Positions 1 to 11,425 of a stretch of 64,000 bases of DNA are shown here, one piece after another. This DNA comes from Zizania palustris (Eukaryota > Streptophyta > Magnoliopsida > Poales > Poaceae). The translations under genes were made by a program, and so were the position numbers. Each line of letters starts with the position of its first letter. Position 1 is the stretch's first letter. A model generated the notes under the pieces. It was given only the letters and a program-made list of their open reading frames with translations, was not told the origin of the DNA and did not search any database. The stretch is taken from contig JAAALK010000079.1 of NCBI GenBank assembly GCA_019279435.1, forward strand, positions 62,692,330 to 62,756,329, written 5' to 3'.

Positions 1-96
1 CTCACTCTAGCTCACACTGGCTCATTGCACTAACTCACTCTCTGAATCTCTGAAGTATAATCTCCGAACGATCTGATGAACCATCCGTACATGCAG

Positions 97-1140
97 GGTC
101 ATCCCTAGCGCTCTCCTGCCTCAAGAGGTACGTACTCTCATGGGAGAGCTACCAAGCTACACTCATCAACTCTTTGTAATTAATTAGAACTAAGAATCAT
201 GGTATTTTTTTTACTGCGCATGCATGCATATGGAACGTGTTTTTGAGTGTGTCTGCACACAAGCGTTTCCTAGGTGTCAGGGGAGACGTTGGGAGAGGTG
301 AAAGTGGTCAGGGACATGCATGAGCGCAAGTCAGAAATGGCGAAACACGCCGACGCTTTCGTCGCCCTGCCAGGTCCCGTCGTCGTCGAAACTCAAATCA
401 AAACCCTTCTCTTGCTTGATTAATAACCTACTAGCTTGCAGATTAACTAACGACAAGCTTCATAATTAAGCCAGTATCTAGGAGATAGAGATCGGCCGAC
501 ATGATGATCTTGACTACGTGCAGCTTGATTAATTACTGATCAGTCTGCTGCCGTGTGACGTGCAGGCGGCTACGGGACAATCGAAGAACTGTTGGAGATC
601 ATCGCGTGGGCGCAGCTGGGGATCCACAACAAACCGGTAAAGCTATGTAATCTAGCTTGTCGTATTTAACTGCCATTTGCTTTATATATACAATCAGCTC
701 GCTGCCAGTGGCCTGTACAGTGGATAGCGATTAGCTAGCTGCATAGAGAGATAGATAGCTGGGCCATCGTGCTTCATGCCTAATCATTTTCGATATGATA
801 TGATCTTGTGCTTCTAACAACCGATCGAATTAACTAATAGTAACAATATATATTAGTGGTGTTGCATAAGTATATGTGTGTATGATTTTGTGTGATTGTG
901 TTATATTAGGTGGGGTTGCTCAATGTGGACGGCTACTACAACAGCCTACTCTCGCTATTCGACAAGGGCGTCGAGGAGGGCTTCATCGACGCCGCGGCGC
1001 GGAACATCTTCGTCCTCGCCGACACCGCCGCCGACCTGCTCACCAGGCTGACGGCGGCGACGGCGGTCGTCGACGACGACGAAGGCGGAGAGCAGGACGA
1101 TGGCGCGGCCGCGGCCGGCGCGAAGGCGAAGAGAAGCTAG
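97..1140 (+). CDS. LOGL4: LOG-family cytokinin riboside 5'-monophosphate phosphoribohydrolase (3' part)
   Basis: Four exons are visible: 97-127, 274-373, 566-636 and 910-1140 (TAG); the 5' exons lie before the window. Each junction has GT/AG ends and the phases agree. The product reads VIPSALLPQE, then VSGETLGEV and the family signature PGGYGTIEEL across the 373/566 junction, then VGLLNVDGYYNSLL near the C-terminus. PGGxGTxxE is the nucleotide-binding and catalytic motif of LOG enzymes, which release free-base cytokinin from the riboside monophosphate in the cytosol. The last exon ends in an acidic, Ala-rich tail of about 25 residues (VDDDEGGEQDD...), a variable region in this family. The symbol rests on recalled rice gene order and is less certain than the family. 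Confidence 0.93.
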
Positions 1141-2807
1141 CTAGCTAGCTGGATGCATTCATGCGTGCGTGCATGGTCGAGCGTTTGGGCGGCATCGTCG
1201 TCGTCGTCGTCGTCCCCTAGCTCGATCGATCCTACTGTTGTTTTCACGCAAGTGTGTGTTTCGTTTCTCGTTCCTTCTCATGCATGTAATATCGGCCCCG
1301 TTTGCTAATTAACCTCTTAATTTGACGAGCGAAGTGTTTAATTTACAAGTGTATCACGAAGAACGCTTCTATATATGCTCGGTACAACAGTACAGTTAAG
1401 CCGGAAGTAAGAAGAAAATTAAGTGTCATACAAGTTGACTTATATTTGCATGTGACACATCTGCTTGTAAGCTGTGTAACGTTTACTCTATAGACGAAGA
1501 ACGTACCATGCATGCATGCAAACACGTACGTACGCACTTGCCATCTTAAGACGGATCGAGCTGGTGAGCTAGCTAGCTTTTCTTGCTGCGTGCAAGGTTG
1601 TCATCGTCAGCTTAAATATTCAAAAATCCAAGGGAAGAAACCATAGCCCGATGGCACAATCACTGCACATAGCAGGAGGAGATCACTACTGGCAGTACGA
1701 GTGGCACGCGCGTACGTACGCACGCAGCTAAAAACGTGTTTTGCCATAAAGGAGGCGAGCAAAACGGCGCCAAGGGAGGAGGGGGCAGCAGAGGTCCACC
1801 GCCGCGCCCTTTGGATCTTCCGACGCGCGGTACGACGCCCCCACAGCGCTCCTGGCCTGCACTGCGCGCGCGCCAGCGCGCGCGCGGCAAGTGGGGTTCG
1901 CGCTCTGGCGCGGCTCGTGGCCTGGCCCCCCACAGTCAACCACGCCCTCCTCCTCCCCTGCATGCATGCATGCATGCTTGCCCGCCGTGTCCCTGCCGCG
2001 CCCCCGGAGCGCCCCGGTCCGAGCCAATGCCACCCGCTGCTGCCTGCGTGTGTCGTTTCGGCCGCTTGCCTGAGCTGGAGCGGGGGCCGGCTGTCTCGCC
2101 CCCCGCTGCCGCCCCGCATCGCCCGTCGTTCCGTCGTCGTCGTCGCCTGCCGCACCCCGGGCCCGTACGTACAGGCCGTGGCCTGGCCGGGGGCGCAGCC
2201 GCAGCGCGCGCCCAGGCCTGGCCAATTATTGTCTACAGGATGGCCAGCGCGCGCGCGCGACCGGCTCGCGCTCGCTGTTCCGTGCGCTCCAGCTCCTCTC
2301 GTGGTCTCCCCGCCCCGCCCTTCCCCTCTTTCCCCCCTTTCCCCTGCCCCGAGCTGTCTGACTCTGCGCGCGCACTGTGCGGCGCGTGCGCGCAGGCGGG
2401 GCGCTGCCTTTAGCTTACGAGCCTAGCTCATCTTTGCGACCCGCTCATGCGCGCGCGCCGGCCAGCCGTACACGCACTTGCAGATACCCTTCCCCCTCCC
2501 CGCCTGTCGCCTTCCTGCCTCGCCGCAGACCGCAGTGCAGGCCAACGACGCGCGCGATTGGTACGGGGAGGGCATTAACATCGCATCGCGTCCGTCTTGT
2601 TCGTCTTCAATTGGAAATGTGACATTACCCAGTTAACCATTGATTTCCTCTTCTTTTTGGCGTTGAGCTGGGCACAGACCTGACATTTGTAGTAGAGTTC
2701 TGGCTTGCTTAGCGACAGAAACCATGGATGTCTCAACATGATTACATACCTCTGCTGCTCTCTGGAACACATGGCGATGCAGAAGTGATGTGCGTTCTCA
2801 TTTGCAG
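1141..2807. other. LOG 3' UTR and GC-rich intergenic sequence
   Basis: The first part is LOG 3' UTR, with a (TCG)n run near 1195-1214. From about 1690 to 2560 the DNA is very GC-rich, with CGCG and TGCATGCA repeats. Long ORFs are open in several frames on both strands here, as expected from base composition. None matches a protein family I recognise. Confidence 0.5.
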
Positions 2808-2885
2808 GAATGGGACGAGTATGAAATGGATGTGGAGGAGATTGCTTTCGTTCCTGAGAAAGAACACCGGGTGGCCAAGGTCTGA
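2808..2885 (+). other. Exon-like orphan ORF (possible terminal exon or gene fragment)
   Basis: A good 3' splice acceptor (ttgcag) is followed by 25 acidic, non-repetitive codons (beginning EWDEYEMDVEEI) and a TGA stop. The codons look like real plant coding sequence rather than low-complexity DNA. I do not recognise the family and could not link it to a convincing upstream exon. It may be the last exon of a small gene starting in the GC-rich block at 1700-2600, or a captured gene fragment. Confidence 0.3.
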
Positions 2886-4327
2886 GCAGAGAACAGAGCC
2901 AGATTAGTACGGAGATGACCTGACAGAGACAATGAGGTTGTCAATGGCGTGCACTGATGCTGATGAGCAAGATGAAACTGAACCCAGCTTTAGAAGCAAT
3001 ACTGTAGTACCGAGCAATACTACAATATTATATACTGAAAAGTGTTTGGTAATTCCATCTGAAATCTCTGTAAAGTAAACTGTAGTATTAGAAATATTGT
3101 ACTCAATCTATAGTATTGAACACTTTGGTCCGAAACATTTTTTTTCAAAATTATGATATTATAAATTATGGTATTGTCATTAACATAGTATAATATAATT
3201 TTTGAAATATTGTAGTTTTCTAAAATGTGTTCCCAAACAAGACCTAAATGTGGTTAGTTTGCTCTTTTATTACATCATCATGTATTTATGAGATGTAGTT
3301 TTTTAGCTCAGTTACTATACACATGCAACTTGACATAAAAAGCAAACACAACTTAAGTCAAATGTTGTTTTTTAAAAAAGCTCCATCTCCTGTGCACAAA
3401 CCCCCTCCGTGCACAAATGTACAAGTCTCATCGTAGCCCCACGTATAAAATCAACGACCCTGGTTTGAAGAGTTTTTTTGGAAATTGGTATGGAAAAGCG
3501 GAGGTGCAGTGCGGAAGATTTTTTTTGTAAAGACGAAGTGTCGTTGGTTTTTGGATGTGTGGTTATGATGGGGCTTGTGCATCTGTGAACAATGAGGGTT
3601 TTGTGCACGTGGAAAATGGCATTTCCATGAAATGTACATATCTATAGTGACAGGAGAATCATTTAGATGTTAATTTCTCCGTATACTATTTTGTGCGTAC
3701 TATTTTTTTCGTTTTCATAATTTTTTTATCTGCATTCCAATTAATACTTTTTGTAATTTTATTTTAAACCAATCTATTTTGACGTGGGCGGATTACCCCC
3801 TCTAATAAACCCGTTAATGACACCAAACCACTTGCAAACCGGTGGCCCCACCGACGATTATTGCTTGGTTACGGTTACCAACCCAAAAGATAACTGAGTC
3901 AAACTGCTCGGTGACCAATTTATTTGTAAAAAAATTAATTCAATTTTTAAAATTTAAATTTTAAAATTTATCTGCTACAGTGAACCGGTCGACCGGCCGA
4001 GTCCTCGCCCGGTTTTCCGGTTTTGCAATCCATGGTTGTCTGGTGTGCAACCATAACCTTCCTCCTCCTGTTATCCCGGCCATTCCCATCCCCATCTCCA
4101 TCCCCATCCCGCCGCCAAACCCCGAAACAATTCCCAAAAAAGAGGAGAGCAATTCGTCATCCTGATCTCGGATTCGAGGGCGAGCGCCGTGGGGGAGAGG
4201 AGAAGGCGGGCGGGCGGGCGGGCGGTCGCGATTGGAGCCGTGTCCTATTCGGCCCGATCGCGTCTGGGATCGAGAAAGGATTGGCTTGAGAATTGGGTGT
4301 AGGAGGAGTCGGAGGGAGGAGGAGGCG
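2886..4327. other. Intergenic AT-rich sequence and Yippee promoter/5' UTR
   Basis: 2990-3245 is AT-rich and resembles a degenerate MITE (repeated 'tagtatt' and 'aatattgtag' motifs in both orientations), but I could not define its ends. 3370-3660 contains ORFs of no recognised family. The GC-rich stretch from about 3975 to 4327, with a (GGGC)n run near 4206-4224, is the likely promoter and 5' UTR of the Yippee gene. Confidence 0.4.
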
Positions 4328-6551
4328 ATGGGGCGGCTCTTCTTGATGCACCTTGAGGGCAAGGTGTACAGCTGCAAGCACTGCCGCACCCATCTCGGCG
4401 TCGCCCCCGACATCATCTCCAAGGTTCGCGTCCCCCAGCCCCGCCCTTCTCCTCTTTGTTTCCGCGGCACGGCGGATGTGAGAGCGATTGTTTCGGTGTT
4501 TTTTTTCCCGTTTTTTGCAGGCCTTCCATTGCAAGCACGGGAAGGCGTATCTCTTCAATAAGGTGTAAGTGGGATCCCCTTCCCTGGTCTTATGTTGCCT
4601 CAATTTTGTTCGTCGGTGTAGCTGAAATTTAGGTAGCGTGCACGGGGTGATGTGTGTGCATCTTTTGTTGAGTCCTTGCTCGATGCTGCTAAATTCGACG
4701 ATTTACAAGACGAGATTGAGAGCAGTTTGTACCGCTGCTGCATATGGTTTGCTTAGGGCATTGAGACACCAATAGCCTTGCCAATTCCTTCCTATCACAA
4801 TGAGGAATTTGAGAATTATGAACTTGTTTGAAGTTTTTTAATTTCCTACTCTGTCACAAGCAACCTAAAACTTTATTTAGAAGAAAAATGGTAAAATAAG
4901 CAGACAAGTGGAACCTTCTATATTGTAATTGTATTGGACATATGCTATGTTGACTAATAGGTAATGGGCATAGCCTAAATCACCTTTAAAAAGAAAAGGT
5001 AACGAATCCAATAGGAAAGAATTGGTGATGGTTTTCTTTCTTTTGTTATTCTATTCTTTTCAAGGAGCGATGGTTATGTAATGTGTTAGATATGCTGGAT
5101 GACTGGACACACAACCTATCCCTTGCGTGGTTGTGGGGTGTGCTTGTGTGTCATTAACAGCTAAAGTTACTTGCATAGAACAGCACACAGTATGCTTGAA
5201 TTGTTTGAAGTTGATATTTAACTGAATCCCTTAAAGCTAAAGCTACCTCCATTCAACACGATACTACGAATAAATGTATGTGGAACTTAACTTCTGTAAT
5301 TATGATTCTACCTATTGATGAATAAAGGCATGTGACAACTTCCCTAAATGCTTCGCCTCAATCCTCTTGTCTGCTGGATCAGCAAGCTTTCTTTGTATCA
5401 ACCATATCAGCAAGCTCATTATTGGAAAAGGAAAGGTAGATTGGCACATAATCAACATATAGACAAAGCATCCAGATCTTTTCCTATTATTGAAAGAACT
5501 TCCTTTTCATGAGGTTAGATTTGGGTTATACTTATTAAACATCCAGTCAAGATCTTCCTCATTGATAGGGTATCTTCCCAAAAAAATGATTTCTCCAAAA
5601 ACTTTCTACATCGGCATATAACTTTTTATAAGCGATTTTCAAATTTATAATATTTCAATTCATCCATATGAGGCCTCATCCATCTCATAATGTATCAGCC
5701 AAAGAACAGACCCTAAGAAACTTACTAGTTACTACAAACCAGGAAAGTAACCAGTGGACAGCGCAGTAACTTTTTTCTATATAAGAGAAAAATGCATGTG
5801 TAGCTTGCCATTTGTACTCCAGTACTGCTGAGTATTAGGGTTGCTGTTGAATTCAGCTGCAGCAAAACAAATGTGTTGGTAGTGTTCTTTAACATAACAG
5901 GTAGCTAACAATTTTATGGGGTTATATGAAGTTCATTACCATTCAGATCAACACGTGTGGTATATTTGGTAGTCCTGTAGCAAAATAGTGTCATTGGTCC
6001 AAAGTTTTCTCACTATTTCGTATATACAAAGTTGCAGTATTTAACTCTAGAGTATTCTATGAACCAGCAGTTTTTTCATTAACTCATGGCTGTGGGCAGT
6101 GTCAATGTCACTGTTGGAGTAAAAGAGGATCGCATGATGATAACAGGAATGCATACTGTGTCTGATATCTTCTGTGTTGGCTGTGGGTCCATTGTTGGAT
6201 GGAAATATGTAAGATTCTGATGATCATTTTGTAATATATGTTGTATCGTCTAGCACTATCTAAGTTGTATGGTGCCCCTACTCTAGGAGGCTGCACATGA
6301 GAAGAGTCAGAGATACAAGGAAGGGAAATTTATTTTGGAGAGGTAATCATCTTAACCTCACATGATGGTTTATTTTAAGTTCAACATTAAGAGTTGTGCA
6401 TGAAGCCACTTGCCATATGTTACTCTGGAACTCACTGTAATCATCCTTTTTTCTTTGGCTAAGCAGGTTTAAAGTGTCAGGCCCTGATGGCAGCCAATAC
6501 TGGGTTACACATGATGCTCATGTTGGTGGAAGCGACGTGGACGACGTATGA
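4328..6551 (+). CDS. Yippee-like zinc-binding protein
   Basis: Five exons, 4328-4423, 4521-4564, 6100-6208, 6287-6342 and 6467-6551, give an intact 129-residue protein, the usual length for plant Yippee proteins. It begins MGRLFLMHLEGKVYSCKHC. The two CxxC pairs of the Yippee zinc fold are YSCKHC near residue 16 and FCVGC near residue 71, followed by the conserved GWKYEAAHE and GKFILER segments. Yippee proteins share the fold of the CULT domain of cereblon and appear to be zinc-binding adaptors; the plant function is poorly known. Intron 2 is large (about 1.5 kb). The phases 0/2/0/2 agree at every junction and no frame break is seen. Confidence 0.95.
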
Positions 6552-7562
6552 AGCACAACTCAACCTGGCCAAACCTTATCCTTGTAAATAACCCAAGTGT
6601 CGTTGCCTTTAGTTACCGCGGATTTGCTTCCATTCAAAGCAACCCTCGGCGTAAATTGTCGTTCTAGATGACCTAATATCCTATCATCTTCCTTCATCAG
6701 GTTATTGGGTGTTACCGTCTGTCTGTATATGCATGTAACCAGTGCTGCATGTAGTAGCTAAAAGCTATTGTGATCCTGCAATGTACAGGCCCTGATGGCT
6801 AAATAAATCTCTGCTTCTCATCAATCTCGACGATATCTGGGCCTCATCCTCCAGGTGTTGGAACTGAACTCTGCAATCTGCATTTGGTTTGGTAGGTTGC
6901 ATCTAGTGTGGTATCTTCATCTTCAGAGGCAGAGAGGCTTTGATGGGCCAATACCATCATCCTATGGTTACTAGTTTAGGTTAGTTCGGTTAGGAGGAGA
7001 TTGTAGTATAAATTTTTTTTAATCTTTGTCAATTCCTTCCAATCCTTTTTCTTAAGAGGATTAACAGAGCAGGCCCTTAAGGATCTTGCTTGGATCGGTA
7101 GACTTGTGGGGTTATGAAATGTTTGTGATTAAAAGCAAACTGGACGGAGAAACTGATTGAACAACAAATAGGTGGGGGTCTTTGTTTTTTTATAGCCCTT
7201 GGTGTAGCTAGGAAATAGGATTAGCCGAGTTGCAATAGCAAATGCGCTATAATTATAAACAAAATTATCCATGGCACCGGTCACTCAGGATAGATTAGTC
7301 TGTAATCACCTGGTTTTGGCTTTGCCTTTGCGGAAACACGTGCGCTGCCAACTGCCATGGTTTTGGGTTAGTTATTGCCGCAATCTTACGCTACGAGAAT
7401 CTGCTCCGCTGATCTAACAGAAGAAGAATATTATTCCAGGCAGCAGTCGCAGTAGCCGTAGCATTTTCACATTGTGATTATGTGTCAGCACAGCAGATTG
7501 GCCCTGTCTTTGCACGCCCTAAGACATGATCAGTTTCTAGCTCTGTCTTTGTAGCTAAGAGC
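6552..7562. other. Yippee 3' UTR and intergenic sequence
   Basis: The 3' UTR probably extends to about 6810, where AATAAA-like signals occur (aaataaatctc near 6802). The rest has no ORF or repeat that I can support. Confidence 0.4.
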
Positions 7563-7777
7563 TGTAATTGATATCTTTGACTTGCTATTTATAGCAATAA
7601 CAAGTCTTCCTATTTTAATTGGTTTACTATTTTGTTACTCACTTCATTGTACTTGTTATTTGAGTAAGAAAAATAACAAGCTCCCCTAAAATAGTAGGTC
7701 AAATAGCAAATATAATGGAGATACTTTTTGAATAATTCTTGCCATTTTTAAGGATAGTAAGTTGGATATCAATTACA
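7563..7777. mobile_element. MITE with inverted ends TGTAATTGATATC
   Basis: The sequence starts TGTAATTGATATC and ends with its reverse complement, GATATCAATTACA. The sub-terminal parts (cttgctattt and its partner) are also inverted copies. A related partial copy lies near 36662-36800. Boundaries are good to a few bases; I did not see a clear target duplication. Confidence 0.6.
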
Positions 7778-7823
7778 ATAGAGATGTTCTGAGGCATCAT
7801 CTCTGGTGGAGTAACGAAATAGA

Positions 7824-7988
7824 CAGGGGCGGAGCCAAACTAATGGTTGGGGTTCCCAGGAACCCCGTGCAAAAAATTTTAAGTTATTATTGGTATTTTT
7901 TTCACCTTTTGTGCATCCCCTCAGATCTAATATGGTGTACCGCTTAAAGCTGTGCACCCCCATCAATTTTACTCTAGCTCCGCCACTG
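7824..7988. mobile_element. hAT-type MITE with perfect 8-bp target duplication
   Basis: 165 bp with terminal inverted repeats CAGGGGCGGAGC and its partner GCTCCGCCACTG. It is flanked on both sides by GAAATAGA (7816-7823 and 7989-7996). The 8-bp duplication and CAG...CTG ends are diagnostic of the hAT superfamily. It has no coding capacity. Confidence 0.9.
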
Positions 7989-7996
7989 GAAATAGA

Positions 7997-9910
7997 TATA
8001 GCGGGATCTGACCAAACAGCCAAACACATAGCACACATTCCATTTAAAAATCCAACAATTTTGTACTGTGATCTATACAAATAGTTATTTTTTTACAAAT
8101 TCTGAAACCGAAATATTAGGTTTCGGTTTTTAATAAAAAATACATTGTTAAAAAAATCGACCTGAAGTAGCAGAGCGGGCGGGCCTGGAACGCACGGCAG
8201 CTCTCCTCAAGGCTCAATCCATCTATAGACTATAGCCAGGGCCGGCAGCAGCAGCAGCAAGCGGGCAAACTCTCCCAGTGCTGCCAGGAATTTCGAGGCA
8301 GGCCAGGTCTGGCAAACTCCACCGGCACGTGTGGAGCCTGGACCACGCACACGCCATGACGCCACACGCGATAGCTAGATCGCGTCGGAAATTTCGAGAG
8401 GGACGTGTGAGCTCTCGTTGTCCAGCGGCGGACGGAACTGGTGGTTTGCCGCGCTCGGGGGAGGGAAAGCGCCGGCGGCTGCCCTTACCGCGGCCGTCCG
8501 CCGTCGGCTCGGTGGATCTGCACGCGGCAGGCCGCTCTCGAAGCGTGGCGGTGGGGGTGAGACAAGCTCCGCCGGGTCGTTTTCGTCTCTCTCGATCTAG
8601 TCGTTGCCGCGATGGTCCTCTTCGCCGCGACCCTCCATTGCTCCCTCCGATTAAAAAAAACTTTTTGTAAATGATTTTTAGATATCAAATAACAATTAAT
8701 TATCGTGTATTTTTTATATTCGTTCTTATTAAATATAACACATAAGTAACATATTACGAGAAACGAGAACAAAAGTAATAATACATTAAGGTAGTTGTTA
8801 AAAATACACAATGAAATAAAACACAACTCTAAAATGATTTTTTTTGTGAACGGAGGAAGTGTAATGTTATTTTATAATAATATAATATTTAAGATTATCA
8901 ATTGTCACGTTATTTATTAGCGATAGCAAATTATTAAATTTTTATGATTTAAGTGAAGTATGCCACGTAAAAGTAAAACGCTTTTTGTTTCTCCGTCTCT
9001 CCAAAAAGATTTCACTTCTATCATTTCAATCTTGTTAAAAAAATCATTTCTATCTTTTTTCTACACTCTGTCCATCGGTATTTCTTATATATTTCTTATA
9101 TCACTTTGCAATACCGTTTTCTTATTAATAAAAAATAATTCAAAATTTTTATTATCATAATTAATTTATCGATTTTATCTTAGAACTAAAATCTTATAGA
9201 ATTAATTTATAAATTTTATCTTACAAATTTAATTGCTATCAAACAGAGGGAGTAAAACTTGTGGCTTTTGTCTAATCCAGGGTGTGCAATATATATCCCC
9301 AATAAAATGTTATGAACAATTTTGTAACATCATCTCACCCGATTGCCATGAACAAAAAGTTGCAGCCAACATCTTTATTCTTTAAAAAGCGAATGAATTG
9401 GAATGATAACCATCTCTTCAAATGTTCCCCTGTACCAAACTTTTTAGTGATATTCTTAAGCAAAACTTTGGTAGCAACTAATCAAATTTATTCTATGTGT
9501 TTATCGCTTTTAATCGGATTCCATTGCCTATTTTATTTCAGCTTTGAATTATACGTTTGGCGGGGCTTAACTTCTTTGCACTTTGGAGTTGAAGTCAAGT
9601 CAAACACTTTTTCTGAGGAGTGGATTTATGAGAGAGCATTCCAGAAAAATGAACTGACGCAGTGTAGCAGGTTCTAGCCAGCTTCATGTGCTCTACTTTA
9701 GTATGAATTTCAGGATCCAGAGTTCTACCAAATAGGTCCTAATAATCCAACTTATAAAAAAAACTGGGTTCCACCAACTTACTTACTAGATTATTATAAT
9801 CCACATTTCAAATTATAATAAGCTGGCAGAATAAGTTGTCTCGTTTATTTTAGTTTACGAAAAAAAATAAATTGTTATAATCTAAAATCGAGAAAAACAA
9901 GAGCTTAGTA
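7997..9910. other. Intergenic sequence with degenerate Stowaway-like ends
   Basis: 8160-8640 is a GC-rich block of unknown nature. CTCCCTCCGATT at 8643 and GGAGGAAG near 8856 look like worn ends of a Stowaway-type MITE, and another GAGGGAGTA end lies at 9247. The 121-codon ORF at 9312-9677 is AT-rich and matches nothing I know. Confidence 0.4.
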
Positions 9911-10680
9911 CCCGTTTGGTTCTTTAGTCCAAAAGTTTAGTCTCGTCACATCGTATGTTTGCATGTTATTTTGGAGTATTAAATGTAGATTATTTATAAA
10001 ACTCATTCATAATCGATGGATTATTCACGAACGAAATTAATTAGCCTAATTACACCATGATTTGATAATACGATGTTATAGTAAATGTTTGTTAATTATG
10101 AATTAAGGGTGCGTTTGGTTCTGCTGTGAGCTGTGAAAAAGCTGCTGTTGTGAGTTGACTGCTGTGAAAAGCTGCTCTGAGCTGCCTGTTGTGGAAAAAC
10201 TAAAAGTCGTTTGGTTGAAACTACTGTAAAAAACTGTTGTGAGCTGACTGTTTTTTATAACTTACGTAATTTTCATCATTTTAATATTCTATACATATAT
10301 ATAAATAGGAAACACTCAACATTGATGCAACTAAATAACTAAAAATATATTAGATAAATAAAAAAGTGCATAGTTCATCTTATAAAGTAACCGACAACCA
10401 TATATTATCTTATGAAATTGTGCAATGCAATACAAACCATAATAATGTTAAATCAATTAATACACCTTGAATTCATACTATTTAATCTGAACTAAAAATA
10501 AAAAAACAGAAAAGCAAAAGCAGAAAAAGAGTCTAGTCTTGCTTCCAAATTTGTACTAGAAAAAAACTGTTTTTTACAGCAGAAACAATTTCGATAAACC
10601 CGTTTAGTTCAAGCCCCTTTTCACAGCAGAAGCATAACCAAACGCATGCTAATTAGGCTTATTAATCACACGACTGCTAA
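9911..10680. mobile_element. Tourist-like MITE (interrupted copy)
   Basis: It contains the family core seen four times in this window: CCGTTTGGTTCTTTAGTCC, then attaaatgtagattattta, then attagcctaattacaccatg. It is split by the 10107-10649 insertion; the flank resumes with TAATTAGGCTTATTAATC at 10650. The right end is eroded. Confidence 0.65.
10107..10649. mobile_element. MITE nested in the Tourist-like copy
   Basis: 543 bp with inverted ends GGGTGCGTTTGGTT and (A)ACCAAACGCATGC, and extended complementarity (TGCTGTGAGCTGTGAAAA against TTTTCACAGCAGAAGC). It is flanked by TAA at 10104-10106 and 10650-10652, the 3-bp duplication typical of PIF/Harbinger-type elements. Confidence 0.8.
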
Positions 10681-11425
10681 TTAACTGCTTCGGATAGAGA
10701 CGGGAGAGAGAGAGTGTGTGTGTGAACCGTGGCCCGTGGGAACTCCGAAAGTCTCACGCCCACCACTCCTCATCACTTTCCCCTATTTTTACTGTCCATT
10801 CCTCTCTCGCTCGCGAGCGCAGTGCACCCATGCTTCTTCTTCTCTCCCAGCAATCGCGAGGCGGCTAGGAGGAGGTAGATCGGCCCAGTCTTCGCCTTTT
10901 CTTGCTGAAGGCGTCGGCGGTGAGCGGGACGCCCGTCCTGTCTCCAGAAAGTTGCGGCCTTTTTTGGGGATGGTCTGTTGAGGTTTTCCTGATTTGCTCG
11001 CCATGGAGATTGCGGAGATCTTCGGGCCGATTCGGTCGCTGCTGGCGTGGTGAGATGGTTTGCCGCATCGCGAGCTGCTGCCAGGTTGAGGTTGGTTTGG
11101 AACTTTCCCTTTCTCGACGCGATCTAGAGGCTGGGTGTGTGGGGGTGATGTTTGCGCCTGCTTGCCGTTTCTTGGTCCTGATCTGGCCAAAGATTGGGGT
11201 TTTTTGCGGGAGGAGGTTTTGGTGGGTTTTGGAGGGGATTTCTTGGATTTGTTTGGGGTTTATGCTTCCATTTTTGTAGCGTGGGTTCTCGTTTTGTATC
11301 TGCTGTTCTGCATCCGATTCGATGGTTTTGGAGTCCATTTCTTGTGCTGTTTTTGGACTCCCTTGACTGGTTTCTTGACTGCTGTTGTCGTCGTTGCTTC
11401 AGTTCTTCCGATCCGACAAGCCCCG

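Noticed and set aside
1607..2622. Several overlapping long ORFs on both strands
   Set aside because: All lie in extremely GC-rich DNA where stops are rare. They are Arg/Ala/Pro-rich and show no domain.
9312..9677. 121-codon ORF on the plus strand
   Set aside because: AT-rich, no family resemblance, no promoter or splice context, and it sits among transposon remnants.
11135..11425. In-frame 97-codon N-terminal extension of the CCCH protein
   Set aside because: It is hydrophobic, T/G-rich and looks like translated 5' UTR intron. The family start fits the ATG at 11426, and a good acceptor precedes it.
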